Below, in pieces: positions 44,290 to 52,828 of a stretch of 64,000 nt of DNA. Origin of the DNA: JAFGXT01 sp963677165 (GTDB taxonomy: Bacteria > Verrucomicrobiota > Lentisphaeria > Victivallales > SZUA-371). Made by a program: the position numbers and the translations under genes. The DNA lies in assembly GCA_963677165.2 (NCBI GenBank), contig CAXXSX010000002.1:310001-374000 (forward strand), given 5' to 3'. Each line of letters opens with the position of its first letter. Positions within the stretch are counted from its first letter, which is position 1. Below the pieces are notes generated by a model. It saw only the letters and a list, made by a program, of their open reading frames with translations. It searched no databases and was not told where the DNA came from.

Positions 44290-44340
44290 ATTTGATTAAT
44301 CTTTGCTTTATTTTATCATTAATTAAATTTGATTAATGAT
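44290..44340. promoter_or_regulatory. Direct and inverted repeats between the corrinoid operon and araC-type gene
   Basis: ATTTGATTAAT occurs twice in direct orientation (44290-44300 and 44327-44337, 37 bp apart), as expected for AraC-family half-sites. ATCATTAAT/ATTAATGAT also form a perfect 9-bp inverted repeat (44315-44323 and 44332-44340). It is placed between divergent genes and is a likely operator for the adjacent regulator. Confidence 0.5.
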
Positions 44341-44414
44341 TGTAAACTGCTTATTGTATGTATAAAAGCAAAAAATAAGAATCTTTATTAATAATTTTAT
44401 TGCTCTATTGTATT

Positions 44415-45341
44415 ATGAATAAAAAAGTAATTTTACAGGAGAAATATCTCGAATCTCTACAGGGATTTGATATATCGTTCCACTATATAACCTGGCATGG
44501 CAAAGATGAAATCGAATCAATCCCATCCGGCGGAAATATCAATTACCATTCGATTCCGGCAAACGGTACTATGCCTCACAGTCACGAATACCCGGAAATC
44601 ATCCTGATTCTTCGCGGCCGAATCATTCATCATGTCAACGGAGAGTTCCGGGAGCTGGAATCCGGCAATCTGATTTTTATCCGACCGTCAGATTCCCATT
44701 CCTTTCGACCGTATCGCGACGAAGCCTGCGAAATGCTGATTCTATCTTACCAACTCGAAATGATGTTGTCACTTAGTGAATTCTTCGAAAACGACAGCTT
44801 CATGTGGAGATATACCGAGCCGGTTATTCCACCAACTTTCACCTTGAATCCCGATGAAGCAGACAATATCTCAAACCGGCTGTTCAATGTTAATTCAACC
44901 CCCTTTGACTCTCCTGTTCTGATGCGTACAAAAGTAAAGGTTATCCTGGCGGACTTGTTCACCAAATATTTTCTGGAGGACATCTCACATCTTGATCAGG
45001 ATGATATTCCTGACTGGCTCACGGAACTCTGCCGCAAAATGGAAAAAGAGGAAAATTTCAAGCAGGGGCTTGCAAGAATGCACAAGTTGGCTTGCCGCAC
45101 CCCGGAACATCTCTGTAAAACTTTCCGACGTTATCTGAATCAAACGCCAACCGAGTTCATTAATCATCTGCGAATCAACTATGCGGCACGCAAACTAGCG
45201 GATTCCCGCGAGGAGATCATGGCAATCGCATTGGACCTCAACTTCCAAAGCCTTAGCCGCTTTTATAAATTGTTCAAACAATACTATGAAGTAACCCCGG
45301 CCCAGTACCGTAAGAATGCTCGAGTCCGCCGCCAGCTTTAA
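44415..45341 (+). CDS. AraC-family transcriptional regulator with cupin sensor domain
   Basis: A 308-residue protein; ATG 44415 is preferred over TTG 44400, though neither has a clear ribosome site. The N-terminal cupin (MPHSHEYPEIILILRGRI, LIFIRPSDSHSF) would bind a small ligand. The C-terminal AraC double HTH shows LARMHKLACRTPEHLCKTFRRYLNQTPTEFINHLRINYAARKL and AIALDLNFQSLSRFYKLFKQYYEVTPAQYRK. It is divergent from the corrinoid operon with candidate half-sites between them, and is therefore the probable activator of that operon. The ligand may be the methylated substrate or a derived sugar; this is not readable. Confidence 0.88.
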   Translation: MNKKVILQEKYLESLQGFDISFHYITWHGKDEIESIPSGGNINYHSIPANGTMPHSHEYPEIILILRGRIIHHVNGEFRELESGNLIFIRPSDSHSFRPYRDEACEMLILSYQLEMMLSLSEFFENDSFMWRYTEPVIPPTFTLNPDEADNISNRLFNVNSTPFDSPVLMRTKVKVILADLFTKYFLEDISHLDQDDIPDWLTELCRKMEKEENFKQGLARMHKLACRTPEHLCKTFRRYLNQTPTEFINHLRINYAARKLADSREEIMAIALDLNFQSLSRFYKLFKQYYEVTPAQYRKNARVRRQL

Positions 45342-45399
45342 TTCCATTGATCAAAAAACCCATCAGCTATTACCGAATCTGTATAAATCCCAAAACATA

Positions 45400-45870
45400 T
45401 CACTGGTTCATTTTGTTCCAGGAAGCAAATACGGTTTCAACCCGGTCAGGAGTTACTCCGGGACCAAAATCGCATTGCGCAATTACTCCTTCGTTGCGGT
45501 ATAACTTATTATAAACCTTTTCCACCGCGGCGGATAGTTCTTCGTGCGTTGCTTCGATCAGCATGTGTTGACGATCAATTTCGCCCCAGAAAGTAATTTG
45601 CCCGGCAAACTGTTCCAGTTTATCAACTCCCATACAAAATATCTGAGAATTAAGGGCATCGATGCCAACTTTAAAGGCATCTCCGGTAACCTGCAGAGGA
45701 GTTTTCAAAAAGGAGGGTGCCTTTACCATATCATCAGGAAATTTTCGCCCTAATTCCGCAGTCTCTTCGGGATATGTCAGTTCAATGACCGGAAGTTGCC
45801 AGCATTGTCTTGGAATTCTGCCCTGATGAGTAAAGTTTAAGGTACTAGTCATAAGTTCGCGTGACATCAT
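45400..45870 (-). pseudogene. UroD-superfamily methyltransferase-like protein with large internal deletion
   Basis: A 156-residue frame. The N-terminus (SRELMTSTLNFTHQGRIPRQ, then LPVIELTYPE, KFPDDMVKAPSFL) is the usual start of a UroD-like protein of about 340 residues. It passes directly, after TGDAFKVG, into a C-terminal segment (IDALNSQIFCMGVDKL, ITFWGEIDRQ, VIAQCDFGPGVTPDRVETVF). The central barrel, including the ligand-binding strands, is missing: roughly 180-190 residues, in frame. It cannot fold as a normal barrel, so it is called a pseudogene. No ribosome site is seen. It lies downstream of the AraC gene in opposite orientation, near the functional UroD-like enzyme. Confidence 0.72.
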
Positions 45871-46010
45871 AATATTTAATTTTAACAGTTGCTTATAATT
45901 ATAGCTTTAAAAAATTATTTTACGTTCACAAACAAATCTGGTACGATTATACACAACGTACAAGGACTATTATTATTGATGCGAGTTATCGATAACACCG
46001 ATGAAATCAC

Positions 46011-46308
46011 TTATCTTGACGGTTTTGATGCGGAAGAACCTGATCTGCTACACCTTGGGACTGCCGATTTCCGTCGGGCAAGACCACCGATGAAACATGG
46101 CCAGTCACCACCGGAATCACATTGGCCGATCCACTCAAGCTTATGTTGGCTATTCGAATTAATACGATATGCGTTTATTTTTCCTGGGACACTTTCTTCT
46201 ATGGAATACAGAAATTTATTATTTGGATGTATTACAATAAATTCCGCCGACTTGACCTTTCTGAGTATATGTACCAATAAAAACGTCAATGGTTTTATCT
46301 GAATCCAT
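46011..46308 (-). pseudogene. Remnant of a lactonase (6-phosphogluconolactonase-like, beta-propeller) gene
   Basis: From ATG 46308, minus strand, the frame reads MDSDKTIDVFIGTYTQKG then GGIY, the standard first blade of the YbhE/lactonase family, and breaks. In another frame the next blade appears: FIVIHPNNKFLYSIEES, GKINAYRIN, WIGQCDSGGDWPC. About 30 residues that normally lie between are missing, and the sequence after PC is unrelated. The gene is thus shortened by at least two deletions. It begins 18 bases after the iclR stop, suggesting it was once co-transcribed with the regulator and served uronate or gluconate metabolism. Confidence 0.6.
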
Positions 46309-46326
46309 AATGATTTTTCTCACAGC

Positions 46327-47070
46327 TTAGAAATGGTCCGGACGGTATCCGACTTCCGAGGAAATCGAATTAGCCGTTTCAATAATAAATCTGGACTGTT
46401 CCTCAATGGCAGTGTCTAGAATATGCGCACTAACTGCCGCAATAACGCGTCCTCCTGCACCATAAACCGGAACGGCGCAGTATGTTATTTGCGGAAAACT
46501 AGACGGAATGAAGGCAATATTTTCTTTTTTTATTTTTTCAAAGGTTGCAGTAAAATCGTTTCCGTATTCGTCATTTTCTGAAGGATACTGCTCAAAACAT
46601 TTTTTTTGTATTGTCTTGTCCGCATGAGCCAGCAAAAGAAGGCCGGAAGGCTGTAGCCAGGGAGGTCCAAGCAAACGATGCGGCATTACATTTATCATAG
46701 CATTATTTTTCATATCAATCTCAACAAGATTGACCTGATTGATATCCTCAAGGATGACAAGACGAATGCTGTTATGCAGCTTATATGATAAATCCAATAG
46801 ATATTCCTGTGATGAATCTATGATAAATTTATAATAATTCACATAATTCCTGGCATAATTACAGGTTTGAGAACTCAAAGCATACTGGTCCCCCCTAACC
46901 TTTACCAGCATCCTGGAATTAACCAGAGAATTTAACATTTTCATGGCACCAACAGTTGATATGTCAAGTCTCTGTGCTATCTCACGCACACTCAGACTTG
47001 TTTCAGAAACCATATTCAATATACTTAAAGCCCGGTCAACCGACTTAACTGTTTGAACTTGTTTTTTCAC
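46327..47070 (-). CDS. IclR-family transcriptional regulator (KdgR-like by context)
   Basis: A 247-residue protein starting at GTG 47070. The N-terminal winged helix (VDRALSILNMVSE, LSVREIAQRLDISTVGAMKMLNSLVNSRML) is followed by the IclR effector domain (VMPHRLLGPPWLQPSGLLLLA, ITYCAVPVYGAGGRVIAAVSA). It is divergent from the hexuronate operon. IclR members called KdgR sense KDG, the intermediate of the neighbouring enzymes, so regulation of that operon by KDG is a reasonable inference. Palindromes at 47168-47201 overlap the operon promoter. Confidence 0.88.
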   Translation of the reverse strand: MKKQVQTVKSVDRALSILNMVSETSLSVREIAQRLDISTVGAMKMLNSLVNSRMLVKVRGDQYALSSQTCNYARNYVNYYKFIIDSSQEYLLDLSYKLHNSIRLVILEDINQVNLVEIDMKNNAMINVMPHRLLGPPWLQPSGLLLLAHADKTIQKKCFEQYPSENDEYGNDFTATFEKIKKENIAFIPSSFPQITYCAVPVYGAGGRVIAAVSAHILDTAIEEQSRFIIETANSISSEVGYRPDHF

Positions 47071-47156
47071 TATAAGCTCTACGTTTTTTTATTATTATTT
47101 ACTGATCAATAATATATCGCAAGATTACCAACAATCAATATTTCATCAAATAAAAG

Positions 47157-47201
47157 TTGACTTTTAAAACTATTAGTTATATAATATTAACTGATAGTTA
47201 A
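47157..47201 (+). promoter_or_regulatory. Promoter of the hexuronate operon with two operator palindromes
   Basis: TTGACT (47157-47162) and TATAAT (47180-47185) are exactly 17 bases apart. AACTATTAGTT (47168-47178) lies in the spacer, and TTAACTGATAGTTAA (47187-47201) covers the expected start; both are perfect dyads sharing the half-site AACT(A/G). Likely binding sites of the divergent IclR protein. Confidence 0.65.
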
Positions 47202-47238
47202 AATAAACAAACAAAAACTCACTTTGCAGAGAACAACT

Positions 47239-48873
47239 ATGATAAAATATCATACCCGACATATTCCAGCGGAACATTTAGATTTTGATACAGAAACAGG
47301 ACGACAGGTAAAAGAAAACGGTCTGTGTGATGTACTTTCCCCTGAGTCTCTTAAACAAGTCAAGTCTCATGGAATACAGACCATTGAGCTCCGGCTGGTC
47401 TGGTGGGAATTTGAACCTGAGCCCGGTGTGTTTAACTGGAAACGCTTTGACAGAGATTTAGAGTTGGTTGAAAATGCCGGTTTAAAGGCAGGAATCCTGA
47501 TGTGGTTGAATCATCCCCCTGTATGGTATCACAACCAACCGGAAAAGGCTGAATGTTTTAAATGTCTCGAACATGGTGAATCAACAACAACGTTGTCGCT
47601 ATGGGATCCTGAAACGCTCAAGATAAAAGAACGTCTTATGAAAATCATCTCCAATCGATATAAAGATCGACTGGATTTTATTTATACCATGTTTTCCGGC
47701 GATTTTGGCGAACCGGTATTACCGCAGGGAGTTAAACATTATAAATTCTCCTCACCACATACCCATGAGGGAATATTCTGGAGCGGCGATAAATATGCCA
47801 GAGCGTCCTGGAATAAATATATTAAGGAAAAGTATCAGACAATTGACAAGGTCAACCAGTCCTGGCTGTCAAATTTTTCGTCCTGGAACAATGATCTGCT
47901 TGACGAAATAACGGATCCGACCAAAGTTAATACCGCAAGACGGCTTGATTACATGAACTGGATCACCGAGTCCACAACCAGCTATGCCGCAAATATTTAT
48001 CGTCTGGTAAAAAAATACTTCCCCGAAAGTAGGATCGGAATTCCGCTTGGTCATTGTTCGGAAGCTGAAAATGGACAATTGAAAAGCCTGTGCATCAAAA
48101 AGATCTCATCCATCAGCAAAGGTTTCACGGTACGCTGGACGGGAATGGCTCAACTGGGAGAGTTTGGCAAATCAAATATCCTCGCAGCCCGCATATCTTC
48201 GATTGCCCGTTTCTACGGCGTTGATTTTGGCGAGGAAGCCGCTCTGATTATCCGTTCTGATAATGCTGCCGCCGCATTATATGAAGGTTTATCCAATGGA
48301 ATGAGCCTTCTTCATAATGACATCGGTAATATAAGGAGAGCTGACGCAATAAATACCGAACTATTTGATCGAATGCTGGTTGATCCTCCGGTCAATAGGA
48401 CTGCCTTGTTTTATCCGGTTGAGCAGGAAATGCTGGATGCGTTTGAAGCGGCTCCCTTTGAACACCTTATCTATTACATTGAGAAAGCGGCTGAACTGAG
48501 GCATAAAACCAACTATGATATCTGTGATTCGATCATGATTGCCGATGGAGCATTACGCGACAAAGAAGAGTTGATATTCGTCGACTCAACCGTTATCCAT
48601 GAGAATTTACTGTCTGTTTTATCCGATTTTATTGCCTCTGGCGGATCCATCATTGTTTGCAATAACGCAAAAGTTTCAATTATTGAAAATGGTTCGCAAT
48701 TGGAATCCAGACTGGAAAGTGTTTCTATCAAGGCCGGAATGCCGGAGTACCCGGAATATGAAAAACTGAAGCTGCATGAAGATGACTTTATTACAATTCA
48801 TGAAAAACATATCTCCCGATTCAGTCCCGGCGAAAATACCTTTGTTATTTTTAATAAGGATGAATTAATATGA
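47239..48873 (+). CDS. TIM-barrel glycoside hydrolase (GH42-like)
   Basis: A 544-residue cytoplasmic protein with no signal peptide; ATG 47239 is chosen over TTG 47224. The opening resembles GH42/GH-A clan enzymes: GIQTIELRLVWWEFEPEPGVFNWKRFDRDL, GILMWLNHPPVWYH, then FSGDFGEPVLPQG carrying a candidate acid/base Glu. A second candidate catalytic acid is in FYGVDFGEEAAL. A GATase-like segment follows (~390-510). Substrate is unknown; its position as first gene of a uronate operon suggests it releases uronic acid or hexose from oligosaccharides. Its stop overlaps the kinase start (ATGA). Confidence 0.72.
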   Translation: MIKYHTRHIPAEHLDFDTETGRQVKENGLCDVLSPESLKQVKSHGIQTIELRLVWWEFEPEPGVFNWKRFDRDLELVENAGLKAGILMWLNHPPVWYHNQPEKAECFKCLEHGESTTTLSLWDPETLKIKERLMKIISNRYKDRLDFIYTMFSGDFGEPVLPQGVKHYKFSSPHTHEGIFWSGDKYARASWNKYIKEKYQTIDKVNQSWLSNFSSWNNDLLDEITDPTKVNTARRLDYMNWITESTTSYAANIYRLVKKYFPESRIGIPLGHCSEAENGQLKSLCIKKISSISKGFTVRWTGMAQLGEFGKSNILAARISSIARFYGVDFGEEAALIIRSDNAAAALYEGLSNGMSLLHNDIGNIRRADAINTELFDRMLVDPPVNRTALFYPVEQEMLDAFEAAPFEHLIYYIEKAAELRHKTNYDICDSIMIADGALRDKEELIFVDSTVIHENLLSVLSDFIASGGSIIVCNNAKVSIIENGSQLESRLESVSIKAGMPEYPEYEKLKLHEDDFITIHEKHISRFSPGENTFVIFNKDELI

Positions 48874-49889
48874 AAACGGTTTTTCTCGGAGAATTATTAA
48901 TGAGGCTTGATACGCGAAACAACGAACGTTTCATTCAGGCCAATGAATTCGGAGTACGCTATACCGGGGCAGAGGCCAATGCCGCGGTGTCAATGGTGAA
49001 CTATGATCAGGAAGCCTGGGTCGTTACCGTGGTTCCTGATCATGAAATAGGTCAGGCCTGTATAAATTATCTCAGACAATATGGAGTTAAAACGGAATAT
49101 GTAAAAAAGAAGTCCGGACGTCTGGGAATATTTTTTCTGGAAACCGGAGCTTCGCAGCGTCCATCAAAAGTTATATATGACCGGGCCGATAGTGTTATGG
49201 CATGTGCCAAACCGGAAGATTTTAATTTTGAACAAATCTTCTCAGGAAAAGACTGGCTCCATTTTTCAGGAACTCTACCTGCCCTCAGCCCAGACACCGC
49301 AGAACTAACCCGATTAGCCGTTAAAACAGCCCATGAAAAAGGATTAACCGTTAGTTGTGATCTGAATTACCGGAAAAAGCTGTGGTCACAGTCGGAAGCC
49401 AGGGCGGCAATGATTCCGCTGATGGAATATGTGGATGTTCTGATCGGAAATGAAGAAGATGCCGCTACAGCTTTGGGAATGTCGCCGGAAAACGTCGATA
49501 TAACCAATACCGATTATGCGATAGCACCTTACCGTAAATTAACCGAAAAACTTTATGAGCGCTTTCATTTTAAATATGTCGCGATGACATTCAGAAAAAA
49601 TATCTCAGCCTCTGTTAACAAATGGTCGGCGGGACTGTATGACGGAAAAGAATTCAACCTTTCGAAAGAATATACCATGCAGGTAATAGATAGAGTTGGC
49701 GGCGGCGACTCGTTTTCCGGGGGATTAATCTATGCGTTACAGGATAAGATGTCATCTGCCGACGCAATCGAATTTGCGGTGTGTGCCTCCTGCTTAAAAC
49801 ATTCTATTCCCGGTGATTTCAACCACGTAAGTCGCGATGAAGTCCTGACGTTGATGAATAGAGATGGTTCCGGCAGGGTGCAAAGATAA
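48870..49889 (+). CDS. kdgK: 2-dehydro-3-deoxygluconokinase (PfkB family)
   Basis: A 339-residue kinase phosphorylating KDG to KDPG. PfkB features are FGVRYTGAEANAAVSMVNY near the start, LHFSGTLPAL, SCDLNYRKKLW, and the ATP-site/catalytic signature RVGGGDSFSGGLIYAL with the catalytic Asp. GELLMRL at the N-terminus is typical of KdgK. AAGGA lies upstream, and the start overlaps the previous stop by ATGA. It is directly followed by KDPG aldolase, which confirms the pathway. All motifs are intact. Confidence 0.9.
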   Translation: MKTVFLGELLMRLDTRNNERFIQANEFGVRYTGAEANAAVSMVNYDQEAWVVTVVPDHEIGQACINYLRQYGVKTEYVKKKSGRLGIFFLETGASQRPSKVIYDRADSVMACAKPEDFNFEQIFSGKDWLHFSGTLPALSPDTAELTRLAVKTAHEKGLTVSCDLNYRKKLWSQSEARAAMIPLMEYVDVLIGNEEDAATALGMSPENVDITNTDYAIAPYRKLTEKLYERFHFKYVAMTFRKNISASVNKWSAGLYDGKEFNLSKEYTMQVIDRVGGGDSFSGGLIYALQDKMSSADAIEFAVCASCLKHSIPGDFNHVSRDEVLTLMNRDGSGRVQR

Positions 49890-49925
49890 AGAATCAATTC
49901 AACTATAGTTATGACGAGAAAAAAA

Positions 49926-50591
49926 ATGGATAAGAGTAAAATTATTAAGAAGATCGAAAATCCAGGGATCATTCCGGTCATTCGTTTAGATGATACAAAT
50001 AAAATTTTTCCTTTACTGGAAGCATTAATTAAAGGCGGAGTGACTTGTGCCGAATTAACCACAACAATCCCGAATGCGATAAATCTTCTGGCTTCCTGCA
50101 GAGAACGTTATGCTGAACATATCACGATTGGAATGGGAACGATACTTACAAAGGATCAGGCTGAAGCCGCAATTTCAGCGGGAGCCGAGTTTCTGATATC
50201 TCCTCTGCTTGCATTTGAAGCATTACAAATGGCTCAGCAGCATGAAGTACCATTTATGATGGGAGCATTATCACCTACAGAAATCTATCAGGCAAAGCAA
50301 GCCGGAAGTAATTATGTAAAAATTTTCCCGATCAGTAAAGTTGGAATCAAATATATTAAAGATATCAAAGGACCTCTGCCCGACGTAAAAATCATCCCTA
50401 CCGGCGGTATATGCTTTGAAGATATCGAAGAATTGGTGAAATGCAACGTTTCCGCCATGGGAGTTGGAGGGGATCTGGTTTCTGGAAAAGCAATCGCTGA
50501 AAACAACTGGGATACTATTACGGCTAATGCGGAAAAATTTGTAGCCTCGGTAAAACAATTCAGAAATAAGTATTCGGAGAATAAACGATGA
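49926..50591 (+). CDS. eda: KDPG aldolase (2-dehydro-3-deoxyphosphogluconate aldolase)
   Basis: A 221-residue class I aldolase splitting KDPG into pyruvate and glyceraldehyde-3-phosphate. The Schiff-base Lys132 is in NYVKIFP and the catalytic Glu43 in CAELTTT. GMGTILTKDQAEAAISAGAEFLISP and IIPTGGI are family hallmarks. ATG 49926 is preferred over ATG 49911, which has no ribosome site, although the N-terminal choice is uncertain by five residues. It overlaps the next gene by ATGA, so the operon is tightly coupled. Confidence 0.92.
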   Translation: MDKSKIIKKIENPGIIPVIRLDDTNKIFPLLEALIKGGVTCAELTTTIPNAINLLASCRERYAEHITIGMGTILTKDQAEAAISAGAEFLISPLLAFEALQMAQQHEVPFMMGALSPTEIYQAKQAGSNYVKIFPISKVGIKYIKDIKGPLPDVKIIPTGGICFEDIEELVKCNVSAMGVGGDLVSGKAIAENNWDTITANAEKFVASVKQFRNKYSENKR

Positions 50592-51610
50592 AGCTTGGAT
50601 TAAATCTGAAATCGCAACTCTGGACAGATGACCGCCTGAGAATGGCCAGACAGCTCGGATGCGAGAGTATTGTGGCCTGGGTTCCACTTTCGGAAGGCGA
50701 CGGAGTATGGCACGAAAATGATTTAAAGCATCTGGTTCGCAAGGTGCATGAGTTCGGCATGGACCTGGCGGCGGTCGAGAATTTTCATCCCGCCCATTGG
50801 GACCACATTGTTCTTGGCGAGTCCGGGAGAGAAGAGCAGATTGAAAAAATAAAGCAGACGATCCGCAATGTCGGAGCAGCCGGCATTCCATGCATGGGAT
50901 ATAACTTTTCCATCTGTGGGGTACAAGGGTATTTTGCAGAACAGGGAAACATGGACGGGCGCGGAATGTCCAGCACGAAACGTTTTAATGCGGCACACCT
51001 TCCGTCAGAGCTGCCGGCCAATCAGGATTTCTGGTTTAATACGAAGCTTGAAAAACGCTCCCCGGAGGGATTCCTCAAACCCGTGGGAGAAAAAGAAATG
51101 TGGGAACGTTTCGAATGGTTTTTAGAACGCGTTCTTCCAACCGCGGAAGCGGCTGGAGTAAAGCTTTGCGCCCATCCCGACGATCCCCCCGTACCTTTTT
51201 TACGCCAGATGTACCGCCCTTTACACAGTATTGAAGGATTACGACGCCTAATTAATTCATTCGACAGCAAATCAAATTGTCTGGAGTTCTGCCAGGGAAC
51301 GATATCGACTATGGCAGGTGTTGATATTTACGCTGTAATTGAAGAATTCGCAGCGAAAGAACGAATCGGTTACATTCACTTCCGCAATACCAGCGGAACG
51401 TTACCGGAATACTCAGAAGTATTTATCGATAATGGATATGTGAATATGCAAAAAGCTATTAATCTCTATCAAAAACATGGATTTACCGGAACTTTGATAC
51501 CGGACCATACTCCAATAATCAGTTCTGCCGCTCCCTGGGACAGCGGAATGGCATACGCCCTTGGATATATTCGTGGTCTGCTTCATTCAGGGGATATGCA
51601 AAATGATTGA
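50588..51610 (+). CDS. uxuA: Mannonate dehydratase
   Basis: A 340-residue enzyme converting D-mannonate to KDG. Family motifs are AVENFHPAHWD, YNFSICGVQGY, LCAHPDDPPVP (metal-binding), and IHFRNTSGTLPEYSEVFIDNG. GGAG is eight bases upstream, and the start overlaps the eda stop. It feeds KDG to the two preceding genes. The next gene is an SDR that plausibly makes D-mannonate from fructuronate. UxaC (glucuronate isomerase) is not in the window. Confidence 0.93.
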   Translation: MKLGLNLKSQLWTDDRLRMARQLGCESIVAWVPLSEGDGVWHENDLKHLVRKVHEFGMDLAAVENFHPAHWDHIVLGESGREEQIEKIKQTIRNVGAAGIPCMGYNFSICGVQGYFAEQGNMDGRGMSSTKRFNAAHLPSELPANQDFWFNTKLEKRSPEGFLKPVGEKEMWERFEWFLERVLPTAEAAGVKLCAHPDDPPVPFLRQMYRPLHSIEGLRRLINSFDSKSNCLEFCQGTISTMAGVDIYAVIEEFAAKERIGYIHFRNTSGTLPEYSEVFIDNGYVNMQKAINLYQKHGFTGTLIPDHTPIISSAAPWDSGMAYALGYIRGLLHSGDMQND

Positions 51611-52361
51611 TTTAACAGGAAAAACGGCGCTCGTTACCGGTTCCAGCCGGGGAATCGGAGCGGGAATCGCGAAAGTTCTAGGACAAGCTGGCGCGTCCGT
51701 AGTTATCAACTGCCGGAAAATGAACGAAGAAGCCCTGGAAACCGAGCGGATTATCAAACAATACGGCGGAAAAACAATGATTTGCGCCGGAGATGTGACA
51801 AACGAAGATGACGTAAAGAAAATAATATCTGATATCATTAAAGAGTTCGGTCGAATTGATATTTTAATCAATAATGCCGGAATCTCCGGTACTACCGACA
51901 TTATAACATCTACTCTTGAAGACTGGGAACGCATTATGAACGCGAACCTTACATCTGCCTTTCTGTGTACAAAACATGTTATCCCGCATATGCAGCAGCA
52001 GCAATGGGGCAGAATTCTCATGACCAGTTCTGTTGTGGTAAGACAGGGCGCTCTTTTCGGGCATTTTCATTATTGTGCGTCGAAATCAGGAATGGTCGGG
52101 ATGGCAAAGACAATAGCCCGAACTGTCGCCAAGGACAATATAACAGTCAACAGCCTGGGGGTAGGTTCAATAGCAACGTCTCTGTTTGATAAAACCATTG
52201 ATAATGAAAAACAGCAGCAGGCGTTGAGTAGAATTCCTTTAGGACGTTTTGGAACACCGGAAGAGGTGGGACATCTCTGCGCGTTTTTAGCCAGCGATCT
52301 GGCTGGATACATAACCGGTACCCTTATTGACATAAACGGGGGAATGGTTATGGATGGATAG
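51603..52361 (+). CDS. Short-chain dehydrogenase/reductase, probably fructuronate/mannonate oxidoreductase
   Basis: A 252-residue classical SDR with TGSSRGIGAGI (dinucleotide site), INNAG, catalytic Ser in MTSSVVV, and YCASKSG (Tyr-x-x-x-Lys). The C-terminus is ITGTLIDINGGMVMDG. The start at ATG 51603 overlaps uxuA by 8 bases, with GGGGA upstream; the longer frame is rejected. By sequence alone it is a generic FabG-like SDR. In the operon it fills the UxuB step (D-fructuronate to D-mannonate), a role taken by SDR proteins in some bacteria, so the specific call is inference from context. Confidence 0.85.
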   Translation: MIDLTGKTALVTGSSRGIGAGIAKVLGQAGASVVINCRKMNEEALETERIIKQYGGKTMICAGDVTNEDDVKKIISDIIKEFGRIDILINNAGISGTTDIITSTLEDWERIMNANLTSAFLCTKHVIPHMQQQQWGRILMTSSVVVRQGALFGHFHYCASKSGMVGMAKTIARTVAKDNITVNSLGVGSIATSLFDKTIDNEKQQQALSRIPLGRFGTPEEVGHLCAFLASDLAGYITGTLIDINGGMVMDG

Positions 52362-52429
52362 AGGAAGGTATCATGTTAGTGCATAATAAAAATGTTCTGA
52401 ATGTTTAACCAAACAATGGGAGAAAAAAA

Positions 52430-52798
52430 ATGGAAAAAAAACTCAACCAACAAAACAAATTTACACTCATCGAAATCCGGGAAAAATACGCTGAAAAAGC
52501 GGCTACTCCGCCCAGCATTATGAGGATAATAGTGGTTGTAAACAACTGGAAGCGCAGTGATTATTTATTCATGCCTGCAGCAATCTATAACGGCAATCGT
52601 TTTAAATCGATAAAGCATAAATATCCTCCAACTTTGCCGGAGGAAGAAACCGCTTCTGATTGCTCGGTTATTATTACTGATGTACCGCGTTTGTCCATTG
52701 ATGACAATACGTCTTTAATCGAGTTGGCAAGCGGTAATATAGCAACTCCTGCCATCGGAGTCTTCCAAGCTCTAGCAAACAATACGCGAAATCAGTAA
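52430..52798 (+). pseudogene. Chimeric relic: prepilin start joined to a fragment of a glycan-enzyme-like protein
   Basis: A 122-residue frame with GGGAG upstream. It begins EKKLNQQNKFTLIEI, exactly the start of this genome's pseudopilins up to Glu5, but the hydrophobic spine helix is absent. After a short junction it continues NWKRSDYLFMPAAIYNGNRF, YPPTLPEEE, VPRLSIDD and ATPAIGVF. That segment looks like the N-terminal fragment of a larger sugar-related protein, because it starts and stops abruptly. Neither part can work as a normal pilin or enzyme. I read it as deletion fusing a pseudopilin to a neighbouring gene, inside the uronate operon just before the sulfatase. Confidence 0.6.
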
Positions 52799-52828
52799 TA
52801 TAAAATACATGGAATGGAGTTTGATCCA

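Noticed and set aside
45889..46302. 137-residue plus-strand frame opposite the lactonase remnant
   Set aside because: The opposite strand carries clear lactonase blade motifs. The plus frame has no ribosome site or domain, although part of it (about 45980-46080) comes from sequence of unknown origin after the deletion.
51561..51602. 14-residue N-terminal extension of the SDR
   Set aside because: It overlaps uxuA without a ribosome site. The SDR fold normally begins at IDLTGKTALVTG, matching ATG 51603.
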